A stretch of DNA of 64,000 nucleotides from Vitellaria paradoxa (Eukaryota; Streptophyta; Magnoliopsida; Ericales; Sapotaceae). The DNA lies in the NCBI GenBank assembly GCA_019916065.1, contig CM034239.1:34062419-34126418 (forward strand). The letters run 5' to 3'. Below, piece after piece: positions 1 through 11,789 of this stretch. The notes under the pieces were generated by a model. It saw only the letters and a list, made by a program, of their open reading frames with translations, was not told the DNA's origin and did no database searches. A program made the position numbers and the translations under genes. Within the stretch, counting starts at the first letter, position 1. Every line of letters begins with the position of its first letter.

Positions 1-480
1 TTCTGTCTCATTCTTTTCTCATTAGCATCTTATTTTTCTTAAGAAGAGACGAGGTTATATGGGCAATTGTAGGGTTTTGAGCTAGTGTAGGATGATGTAG
101 TAGGGTGACGTTTTGAACCTAATGTTGTCTTCTCCCTGAATTGGATTTGTCTTTTCTCCTAAACCTGCCATCGACCAGACTGTGTAACCTAAACCCATCT
201 TACCCCAGATATGAGAGGAGCATGCTGGTTTTTCTGTACCATTGCCATCCCAAATTTTGGACCAATGTGAGTCTTAGAATAATATAATCTTCTATTACAC
301 CAGCTTCGTTTCAAACACCTAATGAATATTTCATGTTGTTATTTGCTGTATTTAATTTATACTTTGCCTCTTCATAAATTGTAGCTGTGTATTGATTACT
401 GATTCATTATATTTCTCTAGGAATTATTATTTCTCCAATATTATCATTATAGTACCATACAACTACATATTGTTGATATT
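1..480. other. Unassigned AT-rich sequence
   Basis: I see no convincing coding frame, RNA gene or repeat structure here. It ends at a plausible intron acceptor (a pyrimidine-rich stretch followed by CTACAG at about 492-497), so it may be intron sequence of the UPF3-like remnant that follows. Confidence 0.3.
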
Positions 481-497
481 TTCATCCCTGCTACAGG

Positions 498-1022
498 TGC
501 CTGCTGGTGTGTCATCGCAGCAGAGTGCAACGTCTGTTAAAAATTAACTGGGTTCTAGCGCTTTTAAGCAGAACCAGCAACATGAAGCCAGTGGCAGGAT
601 AATCAGAAGCATACTATTAGATAAGGATGCTTGTCAAAGTCAAGCATCATCTGTGGTCCAGTCTCAGCAGCAGATCCAGGCTACAAATCTGGAGGAGGAC
701 AAACGGCCCTCTCGACCTCAAAATGTTCAACTGCTCTTGAAGGATATGAATGGAGCACTGGAAGATACGGGACTGGCAATGATTTGCACGGTTTTTCTAG
801 TGAGAAGCAAGAGAAATGTACACCGAACAGATAGACATGATCATGGAGTTTGGACTTCTCTTCGCCGTTCAAATGAATTGCATGCTAGTGACGAGTCTTT
901 GTCGTCTTTTTCTTCTCAATCTACACAATTACAGCAAGATTTTGCTCGGGGTGTAGCCATTACTCAGTTAGAATTTGAGAAAAATTCTGGCAGAGTAGAA
1001 GGAGATGAAGGCAAAGGGAGAG
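498..1022 (+). pseudogene. UPF3-like coding remnant (C-terminal region), frameshifted
   Basis: The stretch starts after a good acceptor (CTACAG, about 492-497). It encodes a hydrophilic Ser/Gln/Arg-rich peptide with segments such as HDHGVWTSLRRSNELHASDE and DESLSSFSSQSTQ, which resemble from memory the C-terminal tail of plant UPF3, a nonsense-mediated-decay factor. The frame is broken. A stop lies near 544, and the UPF3-like reading moves from frame 2 (about 653-770) to frame 1 (NDLHGFSSEKQEKC, about 775-830) and back to frame 2 (about 833-960), which implies two compensating indels. No RNA-binding UPF3 core domain is visible in the window. The presence of an intron acceptor suggests a genomic duplicate rather than a processed copy. 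The identity is tentative because it rests on a low-complexity tail; the non-functional state is clearer than the name. Confidence 0.4.
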
Positions 1023-1023
1023 A

Positions 1024-1722
1024 TGGACATTGATCCTCCTCCTAGTGGTAATTGTGCTAGTGTTTTGGAGAAAGCCAATTTCTCAAGAGTCAGCAGCGTG
1101 GAAAAGTTGGAGATCATCGCAGATTCCAAAACAACCCCGTTTCGATGAAGTCGATTTATATTATTTGGGTTTGCTTGACGAATTGGAGGAGAAAATACCA
1201 GAGGAGGAGACAAAAGAGAGGGATTTTCTTAGCAGCAAAACAACTGGTCACCAATGCCACAGAAATTGAAGGTTGATTTTCTTAGACTGGAGAGAAAACC
1301 GACCATTGGCAGTGGTAATGTCTGATTGGCAAAAGTTGCTTTTCAATCACCAAAATTGCCTCAGAATCCCCTAGCATTGCCATAGGAGGGGTTAATCAGA
1401 AACAACTGCCTTCTTCTCCCTTTTCGATCTTTTTCCCTTTGATATTTTCTTAACATAGGAGGGGTTATTTGAATCGATATTGTTGAGATTGGGTCTCTTG
1501 CTGGGTTGTTCGATGAGCTCTATCTCTGATCCTTTCGCCTCTTCTTCTGGTATTTTCTCCACTAATTCGTTAAGCAAATCCAGATGGTATAAATCGATTT
1601 CATCGAAATGGGGTTGTTTTGGAATCTGCGGATGATCTCTAACTTTTCCTCGCTGTTGACTCTTGAAAAATTGGCTTTCTTCGAAACACCAACACAAAAA
1701 CTACCATGAGGAGTGTCAACGT
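1024..1722. repeat. Inverted pair of coding-like segments
   Basis: The segment at about 1024-1228 (+) and the segment at about 1520-1722 (-) are diverged copies of one another in head-to-head inverted orientation, separated by about 290 bp. Both start with ATGGAC and encode similar peptides: MDIDPPPSGNCASVLEKANF on plus and MDVDTPHGSFCVGVSKKANF on minus. These are followed, after a shared frame change, by FDEVDLYYLGLLDELEEKIP and FDEIDLYHLDLLNELVEKIP. Because both copies need the same shift between the two blocks, the shift predates the duplication, or an intron or exon junction lay there. I do not recognise the protein. Both copies look non-functional. Confidence 0.6.
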
Positions 1723-1745
1723 CCATCTCTGTCTTTGGGTTCATC

Positions 1746-2668
1746 TTCTTCTGCTATGCTATGCTTCTAGTGAAATTAATTTGTAGATTCTTGGTTGAGC
1801 TTCTTTAACTAACTTGGAAATCAAGTTTGAGTTCGGATTTGATTGGATTGGATTGGAGAAGGACTTTGTTAATTTTCTCATTCTAATGGTCATAAGATCT
1901 AAATCAAACTTAGTTGCGATCTGGCACCTTTTTTCTCTTACCCGTTTTGTTGGAGAATTGCGCTCCAAAGAGGAGGAGCTGCTATATGATGTCTGTGAAG
2001 ATTTGCGCTCCAAAATTTGTAGAAACAAGTTACTATATTACCCACTTTGTTTTCACATAATGCATATTACTTATCATGTTGAATGTTATTTAATTAACAA
2101 AAGTATTTGCATATGATGTCTGGATAGATTACTATTAGTTAATAGTCCCAATCCATTTATAGGCTCAAAGTAATATTTTTCTTCTATTTATTGTAATTAT
2201 TTTGTCTTCGCAAACTTCTTGTTCAAATGAGTCTTAGTTATTTGAGAATTTGGGGTGCTTGTCTGTATCAATAGGTACAAAGTTGGAGCTGCTAATGCTC
2301 TATTTGAGCACGACACAATAAACTATACTATTTGCTTTCGCCCAAGAGAAGTGCCCCTTCCCCTTGACGTTGAAGCATTATATGATTATTAGAGAAATAC
2401 TGTTCATAGACAGGACTTTGAACATTTGCATATATTTTTTTTGTCTCGTAATATTCAAAAAAATGGAACCTATCCACTCTAGGAACCTTTCCACTCTAGT
2501 GCGCATCTTCCTTCATTTGCTTCTTAACAAAATTATTAGCTATGCTTCATTTGATTGACATATGAAGATTTAAATCCTAGTCCCTATGTTCCTCACAATG
2601 TGGATTAGTTGGAATTTAAAACACGTATTCATGGTAACTTTATTCATCTTTGTGGTTGCACTTGATAT
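1746..2668. other. Unassigned AT-rich sequence
   Basis: No gene is recognised. Short open frames on both strands look random. Two short near-identical phrases (GCGCTCCAAA, near 1961 and 2007) are the only local repetition noticed. Confidence 0.3.
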
Positions 2669-2818
2669 AGGCCCTGTTTGGTGGTGTCAAAACTCACTAA
2701 CTTTAATTAATTTTTGTACGTTTTTTCAATTAAATTTTTTCACATATCACTTTTATGTCATATTTTTTTACTTTTATTGTACTTTTTGATCAATTTTTTT
2801 ATCAATCAAACACACCTA
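2669..2818. mobile_element. Short MITE (family A, copy 1)
   Basis: This element of about 150 bp starts GGCCCTGTTTGG and ends AAACACACC, with TATA on both sides. It shares its body (ACTCACTAACTTTAA, then ATTTTTGTACNTT, then TTTTATTGTACTTTT) with the copy at 31159-31315, and more distantly with 31825-31982. Short imperfect terminal inverted repeats and a small T/A-rich target duplication fit a Tourist-like (PIF/Harbinger) MITE. Confidence 0.55.
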
Positions 2819-3780
2819 TAATTTTATTTCCTGTTTTACATGTTTGTACGAATTCAACATGATTTTTTTTTTTTTCCTTTGACTTATAATCTATAATTTG
2901 ACGAATCATCTTTGTGGTTTTAGTTGCAAAATTTATTATTAGTGTTTTGTTTTGTCCTATTTAGAAGTTGAAAATTTTGACCTTTTGTGGCAAAGAAAGA
3001 CTAAAGTAAAATGCTGGAAATTCCATCAAATATAACAGATTTTGCTATTAATGACTAAAAAAAATTTTACCTTTATACGCCCTATACTTTACACTTCACA
3101 CCCTTAATTTGGTCTGAACGTGAATTGGCATTTTTGTCCTTTATTTTTTAAAACTTAACGCTGTCCAAGAATTACGTGAATATAAACTTAGTTTTTTAAA
3201 GTTCAAAGTGATTTTCACGTTTAATAAAAATCATATTTAATAATATTGGAGTTATAGAAAAAGCAATTTCCCCTAAAAATACTATCATATATATGGATAA
3301 GATAATTTTTAAGGTACTTACCAAAAAAAAAAAAAAAAAAAAATTTAAAGTTCTCTGTATCTCCCTGTCATATTATTTAGAGAAAATTACATGCTAATGA
3401 GATAGTCCTAATTTCCGAATTGTCCAGAAATTGGACATACATGATTAGCGTTAGAAGAACATGTAGACGAACAATCAGCTTTTTAGAATATGACTCTGAA
3501 AAACTTAGAGGGTTATATAGCACCTTGTTTACAATTAGGCCATCTAGGGTGCGTTATTGTGTGTTAAAGTCTTGTTTGGACTGGAAGTTGATATCGAGAA
3601 ATAGGAGCTGGTTGGGAGTGTTGATAATTTATCAATATTGGCATAAGTGATGAATAGAAAATCAGATTATCTTCCTTCTTCCTTCATATTTGGGGCTCCC
3701 TTTTGGATGCACTTTTAAGATTAAGAGAATTTAGGTGTTGAGTAGGCCTACGTCCATGTAAATTTGGATTTCCTAATCTA
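2819..3780. other. Unassigned AT-rich sequence with poly-A tract
   Basis: No gene is recognised. There is a run of about 20 adenines near 3323-3343 and several A/T homopolymers. Coding-like signal is absent. Confidence 0.3.
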
Positions 3781-3789
3781 CTTGTTGGA

Positions 3790-6130
3790 AAGGATGGGTT
3801 CTGGGAGTAAATGGAGGAATTGGATATACTGGTGCATTTCTATAGGTTTCTAAGTGGGAAGCAATCAAGATGTCACAGTGGAGATCTCTTATTTATTATT
3901 TGCAGATGATACCATAGTGTTTTGTGGAGCCGATGTTCTCCACAGCTTGGGCATCTGAGATGCGTTTCAAGATAAACTTAACAAAGTCAGAAATTATCCT
4001 GGTTCGAGACATGGAGAGAATGGAGGATATTGTCGCAATGATGGGGGTCCAAATTGGGCTCCTTCCCCGGTTCATATTTGGGGTTACCTTTGGGGGTGAC
4101 TCATAAGGCTAAACAAGCTTCGGAGGCGGTCATTGACAAATACTAAAAGACATTAGTAGGTTGGAACCTGAAATACTTGTCCAAACGGGCAAGGGTCACT
4201 CTGATTAAGAGTACTTTGTCGAGCATTCCGACCTATTATTTCTCTGTTTGCGGTTACAAGTCGGTGTTAAGGCATTTGGAGAAGTTGTGGGGGGATTTTC
4301 TGCGGGGAAGGGGTGGTGATGGGTTCAAATATCCGTTGGTGGATTAGAGGATAGTTTCCTTCCTCAAGGACAAAGAAGGGCCGAAGATCAGGAATCTGGG
4401 CAAATTTAATGTGGCTCTGTTAAGTAAATAGCTGTGAAGGTTTGGAGAGGAGAGCAGCCGGCTGTGGTGGAATGTCTTACCTACTAAATATGGGCTTGAG
4501 TGGGGTGGCTGGAGCTCGAAACTGTTTAATGCTGCTTATGGAACTAGTTTATGTAAAGGAATAAGAAAGTATCGGAACGAGTTAAATAAAAACTTGGTTT
4601 GGCGAGTGGGAAAAGGGTACAAAATCAAATTCTAGAGTAGTAGATAGTTAGGGGAATGAATGATTAAGTAGTTTTTTCATGATATTTTCCAGTACCTTGG
4701 TATTGGATGAGTAAATTTCAGTGTCGAAATGTTGCTAATTAAAGGGTAAAGCAAAGTTTAAAATATCTCTTTGAGAAGAAATCTCCATGATTGGGGGTGA
4801 AACAAGTTTTCTCTCTTTAACATTATAAAATCGTAAGATTTTATAATTTAAATTAAAATTTTAACAACACTGTGATGGATACATTGCTCTTATCAATTCA
4901 AAGAGTAGCAGATGGTCAGAGGATGGAACGATTAGTGAGCTTTTTTCATGATATTTTCGGGTTGGCATTGGATATGGAAGCTTTAGTGTCAACATGTTTA
5001 CAGATTAATGGGCAAATCAGAGTTTGGAATATTACCCAGAAGAAATTTCCAAGATTGGGAGGCGGAAAGCTACATTGCTCTTTCAAAATTGTTCAGCAGA
5101 CTAAGGTCAGGAATGGAGAAGATGTGCTACAATGGAGTCTTACCACATCAAGATTATTTAGGTAGTGTTTTGAGTGATAAAAAGTGAGAACAAATGAGAT
5201 AAAGTGAGAAAAGTTATGAGTTCGTAATACGTACAGTAAAATAAAAAAAAGTTGATGTAATAGAAATTTTTAGATTTTTTTTTATTTTTTGTAGATGCCA
5301 AACGCACCCTTAGTGTGAAATCCTAGTACAAGGCTTTGGAGGTAGATAAAGGTAACGCATATTTATGGGTGAAAATTTGGAATCAGGGTGACTCCAAGAT
5401 ATCCTTCTTCATGTGGTATTTCATGGTTTTAGAAAATAGTAACAGGTGTTAATGGTTGCATTAACGCAAAAATGAGATGTAACTGATGTCGGATAATGGA
5501 AACAGAAACCAAATGCATGATTTTTTTCTTTCTTTTTTCATATTCACAATTCACCTACATTAGGTAATTTTTGATATTTTAATAATTAAAATGTATAAAT
5601 ATAGCCAAATATTATTTCACACATAATGCTCTCTTTAATAATTTTTCTACAAAATTTATATTTTACGTTATGCCTAGTGTCGGTGGTTGTTGCAAATCTC
5701 AAACTAATATTATTGCATAACGGGCGCTAAAGTAATGGAACGCCAATTTTTAATACCGACTGTGTTTGGCACGGGGAAGAATCCTAGCCACTGACAATTT
5801 AATGAGGGGGACAATAGCAGTATAACAGATGCAGCTTGTCTACAGAACAGGGAGAACCTATTGATCATTTGTTCGTTCATTGCAGCTAGAGCAAGAAGTT
5901 ATGGGATCTGTTACCATCCTTATTTGGTATTCAGTGGTTGTTCTGGAAAGATAGGCGGACTCTTCTAAGTGCATGGTATAGAGGCAAATTGAGCTGTGAG
6001 ATCAGCAAAACTTGGAGGGTTGTTCTTTTTTTTTTTTTTTTTTTTTATTGCTGGTGTCTCTTACGGCTAATTTGGAAAAAGAGAAATAGGAAAATTTTTG
6101 ATAGGGTAGAATTTCCTTTTTATGGTTAAA
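3790..6130 (+). mobile_element. Decayed L1-type LINE (reverse transcriptase and 3' zinc-binding remnants)
   Basis: Reading across frames on plus, several pieces of a plant L1-type non-LTR ORF2 can be seen in the expected order. WIYWCISIG occurs near 3815-3845. The LLFADDTIVF active-site box lies near 3893-3925, where FADD is the plant form of the catalytic YxDD. RINLTKSEIILV follows near 3965-4005. A KYLSKRARVTLIKSTL-like block with SIPTYYFSV lies near 4170-4250. A GEPIDHLFVHC zinc-knuckle segment (zf-RVT type) is near 5850-5885. The open frame is interrupted by many stops and indels, and the palm domain upstream of FADD is deleted, so it cannot move. A MITE inserted into it at 5161-5309. I could not place a poly-A tail or target duplication with certainty. 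Confidence 0.75.
5161..5309. mobile_element. MITE (family B, copy 1) inside the LINE
   Basis: A 149-bp element begins GGTAGTGTTTTGAG and ends CCAAACGCACCC. It is flanked by TTA on both sides (5158-5160 and 5310-5312), the target duplication expected of PIF/Harbinger-type MITEs. Its interior (AAAAAGTGAGA, then GATAAAGTGAG, then AGTTCGTAAT) matches the copy at 23452-23600. Confidence 0.6.
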
Positions 6131-7864
6131 GAGTCTTTTTATCTTTACATGGGGGTGTTGATACAAAAAAAAATTCACGTATGAGTGAAAAAAGTTAACA
6201 AAAATTGATATAAGACGAGAAAAAGTTTAGAAGAGAAAAAAAAAAAAAAGTGAGCTAATGGTTCCCAAATTAATTAAGCCTCATTTCCTTCAAATTTGGG
6301 AGAGGGGACGGGGTCAAATTTCGGAGTCCTTGTTGGATGGAAGATTGAAACTCATTTTGCCTGCTTGTGAATTTTCCTATTTCGTGCTGGCAGACATTAA
6401 CTAATGAGTTTGAATCTAATAGTAGTCATTTACTCAACAAGTAATGAGCTAGGGACTTGTATGTTGAAGAACTTGATTGAATGTGAAAGCCCCTATATTG
6501 TTAGTTCCCAAATGAGATGTTAGTTCATTTTTTATTTTTATTCTTTTAATTTATTATTATTATTATTATTATTTTTGTGGTTGTGGTGCGGTGCTTGGGC
6601 GAGAATATGAAAGTTTTTTTATATCACTTTCTTTCTCAATCTGAAATTTGAAAAAAAAAAAAAAAAAAAAAACTTCTCAATTTTCGTCGATAGTCGCACA
6701 TTTCAGAGAATAACGTCAAAACATCTTGCATTAATCTTTTGTCTTTCCCGTTTTGAATGACAAAAGCATGAGCAGTGGTTTTGAAACAATATAAAGGTAG
6801 AAATCATCCATTTCTTTGAGAGCCTTTTAAATGTTGGAGTTTATGAAAGTTTTTAGATTGTCGATGGTATTGTGACTCTGTCGTTACCACAAGGGAGTGC
6901 CTGGAGTTAATGTGTTGTCTTATGTCTTTTGCGGTCAGCTCTCATACTTTCAAGCGTCTTAATTCAGCGGCACCACTAAATGGTTAAAGTAGATTAAGGC
7001 AATGAGTTACCAGATTAGCATTAAACGATCCCATGATCGGTTGTTGGACGATGTTATTTGGAGGATGCATGGAATGCAGATTGATGAGCTGAATAAATAT
7101 GTCATCTGCAAGGCTAGCTCACCTGTGCCCACCTGTAGGCTCGGATCCTGTTCACTAATAGCTGAAGTTGGTCCTGCCTTTTGGTTTACACTGATTATTA
7201 TATATCATTGTCTTTCTTTCTTTTTGGTGTCTTTGGACTATAGGCTTATACATTCATATTTCCTGTGGAACGCATAGATAGGCTTGACGCGCCTTGAAAT
7301 GCACACTTGAATGAGCTTAATGGCCTTCTATTACAATTTGTCTTTGTATGGGACTCGAGACTCCCACTTTTGCAGTTTTCATATTCCAACAGTGGAGATC
7401 ACTACAAAATTCCGCACTGTGTAGAACTTTGTTACTGAAATTTACTTTTATTTATGCTAAAGGAAAATCATCTGGCATAGTGTACCTTGTTTACCCTCCT
7501 TTTTTTTTATTAACTAAGAATCTGGGATACCTATTATTTATTATCTTGGAAGCGGAGATTGCCATTTTTATTTGTGTATGGTTTACTTTATTTATATATA
7601 TTGAGAAAGACTTGCAAGATTAATTGAACCAATTGCTGATGTTTACCTAACACTGCTGACCACTCGCCATAGTAGTCTCCAATTAAGTTACACGTGATTT
7701 CTCATACGGCATATTTTCATATTTCTTAAAACTTTGTTTATATGTAAAATATGGCCAAAACAAGTTAAAGAAAGAAAGAAAATAGATAAAATTGGTTAAG
7801 ATTAAGTTAACCGAATGTGTTTCTTTTTGACATTGTTACAAAATTTGTTAAATATATCCTAGAT
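6131..7864. other. No complete gene; possible short coding fragment at 7002-7180
   Basis: Most of this stretch is AT-rich and unassigned, with an ATT microsatellite near 6551-6572 and a poly-A run near 6652-6672. The segment at 7002-7180 (+) has a composition unlike its surroundings and encodes LLDDVIWRMHGMQIDELNKY followed by a Pro/Cys-containing stretch. It looks like a real exon fragment, but I do not recognise its family. TCCTAGAT at 7857-7864 is the left target duplication of the hAT element that follows. Confidence 0.3.
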
Positions 7865-10800
7865 TAGCGGCGGAGCTATTTAGAGGCAAGGGGGGGCACG
7901 TGACCCCCCTGAGTTTTACAGGTAAATTTACTAAAATACCCTTAACCCTTTAAATTATTACAAAACTAACATAAAACCCTAATAAGCTAATATACCCAAT
8001 TCCAACTGCAATTGCAGCCCTCCCGTGAGTCCGTGACTTCGTCCAGCTTCAGTGAGCAGCATCTCTCATCTCTCCGGCTTTCCGCGACCGTGACTCCGTG
8101 AATCCAGTTGATTCCGGCGACAACCAACGTGAAACGACAGCAAATCTGCAATATTGAGACCAAGTAAGCATTTTATTTTATTTTTTCCAGTTCACTCTTT
8201 GTCAAATTTTTGTTTTGTTGGATTACAGCTAAAAATACAGTTGTTCTGTTGCTTTAATCTCCTCTATAGTTGCATCGTCCTTCACATAGGCAATATTATC
8301 CTTGATGTTACATGTAAATAGCACAGGCTTATGAGACCAATTTTCTCCCTAATCCACTTCAGCTGGAATTCTTTGAAAATGCAAGGAATAGGAATTTAAT
8401 GTATGCAAAAAAAAATCAAATAAATAACTCAAAGATTTGACATACAAAAATGAAAAATGGAAGACTTTTAGATCAATATTGAATTAATTGCTCTTAGGAT
8501 GCTAATTAAGTTGGTGACCAAGTCAAGAACAAAATTCAAATCTAACTATTACTGTTACCAAAATTACTATTTAAAAGATCATGGATTCTATTTTAATCTA
8601 ATTTTAATTTTAAATATACTTCTCAAAATTTAGGTTGATCCTACATGGTCAAATGTGAATAATTTATTTATATAAAAAAATGTCTTTAACTAACTTAATA
8701 AACTTTGGATTAGTTTTTTTTCTTTAATAACAGGCTTATATTAAGCAAATTTTTTATTTATTTATTTTCTTGTTTGCTTGAAAAAGTGTTATCTAAAAAA
8801 TCAATTTCGGTAAGAAAAATGCTAATTTGAAAATGACATAACTAACTATGACTATTTTATGCTAAAAGAATTAATTAGGCAACCAATTAAACTGTGAAGT
8901 ATCAAGTATAAATGGTTTTTGTATATAATTCAAGACTATGAGTATTTTTTTTAAAGCGAATGTATAATTTTTGGCATTTGAGTATTGTTGTGTATGCTCA
9001 AAAATCTAGCTTGTTTTTCAACTTCTCATGATTTTGGAATGGTTGAAAATTGTGTATGTTTGATTTGTGATTAAATAACTTATTTTGTTTGTTTTTTTAA
9101 TTCAATGTGATTTTTCTTCTGTATAAACATTATATTTGCTATTTATACTCCACTTTAATTTTTTTTTAGATATTTTGAGATATTATAAAAGAAAAAGTGA
9201 TGAAGAAGAGTCATCTTCGATGAATTCCAATGATCCTTCAACAAAAATCTCCTTAGAAAAGTCACCATTGAGTAGTGAACCTTAAAAAAAAACTTGTGTG
9301 GAATCCAAGGATCTAGAGTTTCCATCCAATCGAGTTTCTACACACTCATCAAGTATCAAAGATTCTTCAAGAAGTGATCATGCAGAATTCAACCTCCCTG
9401 AACTTCCATCTGATCCAGGAGTACGGCCTAAGATTGTCGAATATGATCCAAACATTCGTGAAATGGTTCGTAGAAAGTACTACCTTAATGGTGCTTGCCA
9501 ACCTCGTAAACATGAATTTCCACAAAGAGATTTCAATGGAAAGTTAAGAAGATTTAATCCTGTGTGGTTGATGAATTTAAGTGGTTGGAGTATAGCATAT
9601 CAAAGGATTCTGCATTTTGCCTTTACTGTTATCTTTTTAAGAATGAGTGTGGAGATCAAGGGAGTGGTGATGCATTTGTTAGTGAAGGTTTTAGGGATTG
9701 GAAGAAGAAAGATAAGCTTCGCAAACATGAGGAATGAGTTAATAGTACTCACAGACAAGCTTGGAGTAAATGCCAAGATTTGATGAATCAAAAACAACAT
9801 ATTGAAACCAGTTTTGGTAAAATGACAGAAGAAGCAATAATTGATTATAGAATTCGACTTAATGCATCAATTGACTGCATTAGATTCCTTTTAAGACAAC
9901 GACTTCCATTTCATGGGCACAATGAGTATGATGGTTCAAAAAACCAGGGAAATTTTTTAGAGCTTTTAAAATTCCTTACAGATCATAATGAGGAGGTGAG
10001 AAATGTTGCACTTAAGAATGCTCCTGAGAATCTTAAGTTAATAGCGCCTCAAATTCAGAAGGATATTGTTAGAGCTTGTGCATTTGAAACAACCAATGCT
10101 ATAATTAAAGAGCTTGGTGATGGATTGTTTTCTGTTCTCCTTGATGAATCTCGTGACGTGTCAATGAAGGAGCAAATGGCCGTTGTTTTGAGATTTGTAA
10201 ACAAAAAAGGATGCGTGGTTGAACGTTTTCTGGGCTTAAAGCATGTCACTAATACAACTGCTCAGTCCCTTAAAAATGCACTTGAAGAGTTATTTTTTGC
10301 ACATGGATTAAGCATATCTATGTTACGTGGGCAAGGTTATGATGGAGCAAGTAATATGCGAGGTGAATTTAATGGATTGAAGACTCTTATCTTGAAAGAG
10401 AATGAGTGTGCATATTATGTGCATTGTTTTGCTCACCAGCTTCAACTAGCTCTTGTTGCAGTGGTGAAGAATCATGTCCTTATTGCCACGCTCTTCCTCT
10501 TGATTTCTAATATTGTTAATGTGGTTGGATCTTCGTGCAAGCGACGGGATACTTTGCGAGAGGCACAAGTTGCTCGAATTATTGAAGGCTTGGAAAATGA
10601 AGAAATCACAAGTGGATGAGGCTTGAATCAAGAAAGTACTATAATTCGGCCAAGTGATACACGTTGGGGATCGCATTATGGGACTCTTATGAGCTTGATT
10701 AACATGTTTGCCTCAGTAATTGATGTGCTTGATGTGGTTGTAGAGGAGGGAACAAATTCAGATCAAAAGGCTGAAGTATTGCGTTTATTAAAAGCGATGC

Positions 10801-11781
10801 AATCCTTTGAGTTTGTGATTACTTTGCATTTGATGAAATCAATATTGGGAATAACAAATGATTTGTCTCAAGCACTGCAACGGAAGGAGCAAGATATTGG
10901 GAATGCAATTGTCTTAGTTGACATTTCTAAGAAAAGATTTCAAGCGATGAGGGATAATGGGTGGAATTCTTTGGTGGAAGAAGTTTCTGCTTTTTGTGTG
11001 AAACATCATATTAGTATTCCTAGCATGGATGATTTGTATGTAGTTCAAGGAAGATCACGCCGTAGAGCTGAAGAAATGACAAACTCACATCACTACCGTG
11101 TTGAATTATTCAATACTGTCATAGATCTGCAACTGCAAGAGCCAAATAACAAATTTAATGAGGTAAATACCAAGTTGTTGCTTTGTGTTTCATGCCTAAA
11201 TCCATCCAATTCATTTGCTGCTTTTGACAAGCAAAAGGTGATTCAATTAGCTCAATTTTACCCAAAAGACTTTTCAGACATTGAGCTTTTAGCACTTTCG
11301 GATCAACTTGAAAATTTCATTAAGGATATGCACTTAAATGTTGAGTTTTCAGGTTTAAAGGGGTTTGGTGACATTACTCAAAAGATGGTTGAAAATAGAA
11401 GAGATGTGGCATACCCATTAGTTTACAAGTTCCTAACTTTGATCTTGATTTTGCCCATTGCAACTGCTATAGTAGAGAGGGCATTCTCTGGTATGAAGAT
11501 AATGAAGAATCGACTTCGCAATCGAATGGGTGATGAGTTGATGAATGATTGTTTGGTTGTGTATATTGAAAAAGATATATTTAGCAGCTTGTCAAATGAA
11601 TCTATCATGAATTATTTTCAAAATATGAAAAATCGTAGGGGTCAATTGTAAGTTAAATTTTAATATGGAGAACAATGTTTAGCTTTTGTATTACTTACTT
11701 TTGAGTTTTAATACAAAGTATGTTTTTGTGTAATTTTTATACATTGTGCCCCCCATGAGAAAAATCCTAGATCCGCCCCTG
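7865..11781 (+). mobile_element. hAT-superfamily DNA transposon, complete ends, inactive
   Basis: This is a 3917-bp element. Both ends are defined by a perfect 8-bp target duplication, TCCTAGAT, at 7857-7864 and 11782-11789, the hallmark length for hAT. The ends are imperfect terminal inverted repeats: TAGCGGCGGAGCTA on the left and CAGGGGCGGATCTA as the reverse complement of the right, 11 of 14 identical. Inside is a probable non-coding first exon, an intron of about 1 kb (donor at 8164, acceptor ending at 9169), then a transposase exon, all on plus. The transposase is broken, so the element could move only if a related transposase acted on its ends. Confidence 0.9.
9170..11651 (+). pseudogene. 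hAT transposase (zinc-finger MYM-type/DUF4371 class), disrupted
   Basis: Domains appear in order. First is a TTF-type zinc-finger region (GACQPRKHEFPQRDFNG, then FNPVW, then CLYCYLFK) at about 9490-9640. Next is a DUF4371-type catalytic core with LLDESRD and GQGYDGASNM at about 9960-10480, and RPSDTRWGSHYGTL at 10640-10690. Last is the C-terminal hAT dimerisation region (PIATAIVERAFSGMKIMKNR) to 11651. Lesions are TAA at 9283-9285, a one-base loss near 9565-9570 that moves the reading from frame 1 to frame 3, TGA at 9735-9737 and TGA at 10617-10619. The last falls in a normally conserved R-G-L-N-Q-E segment where CGA to TGA would explain it. The rest of frame 3 is open to the natural end. It is therefore a fossil with modest decay. 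Confidence 0.88.
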
Positions 11782-11789
11782 TCCTAGAT

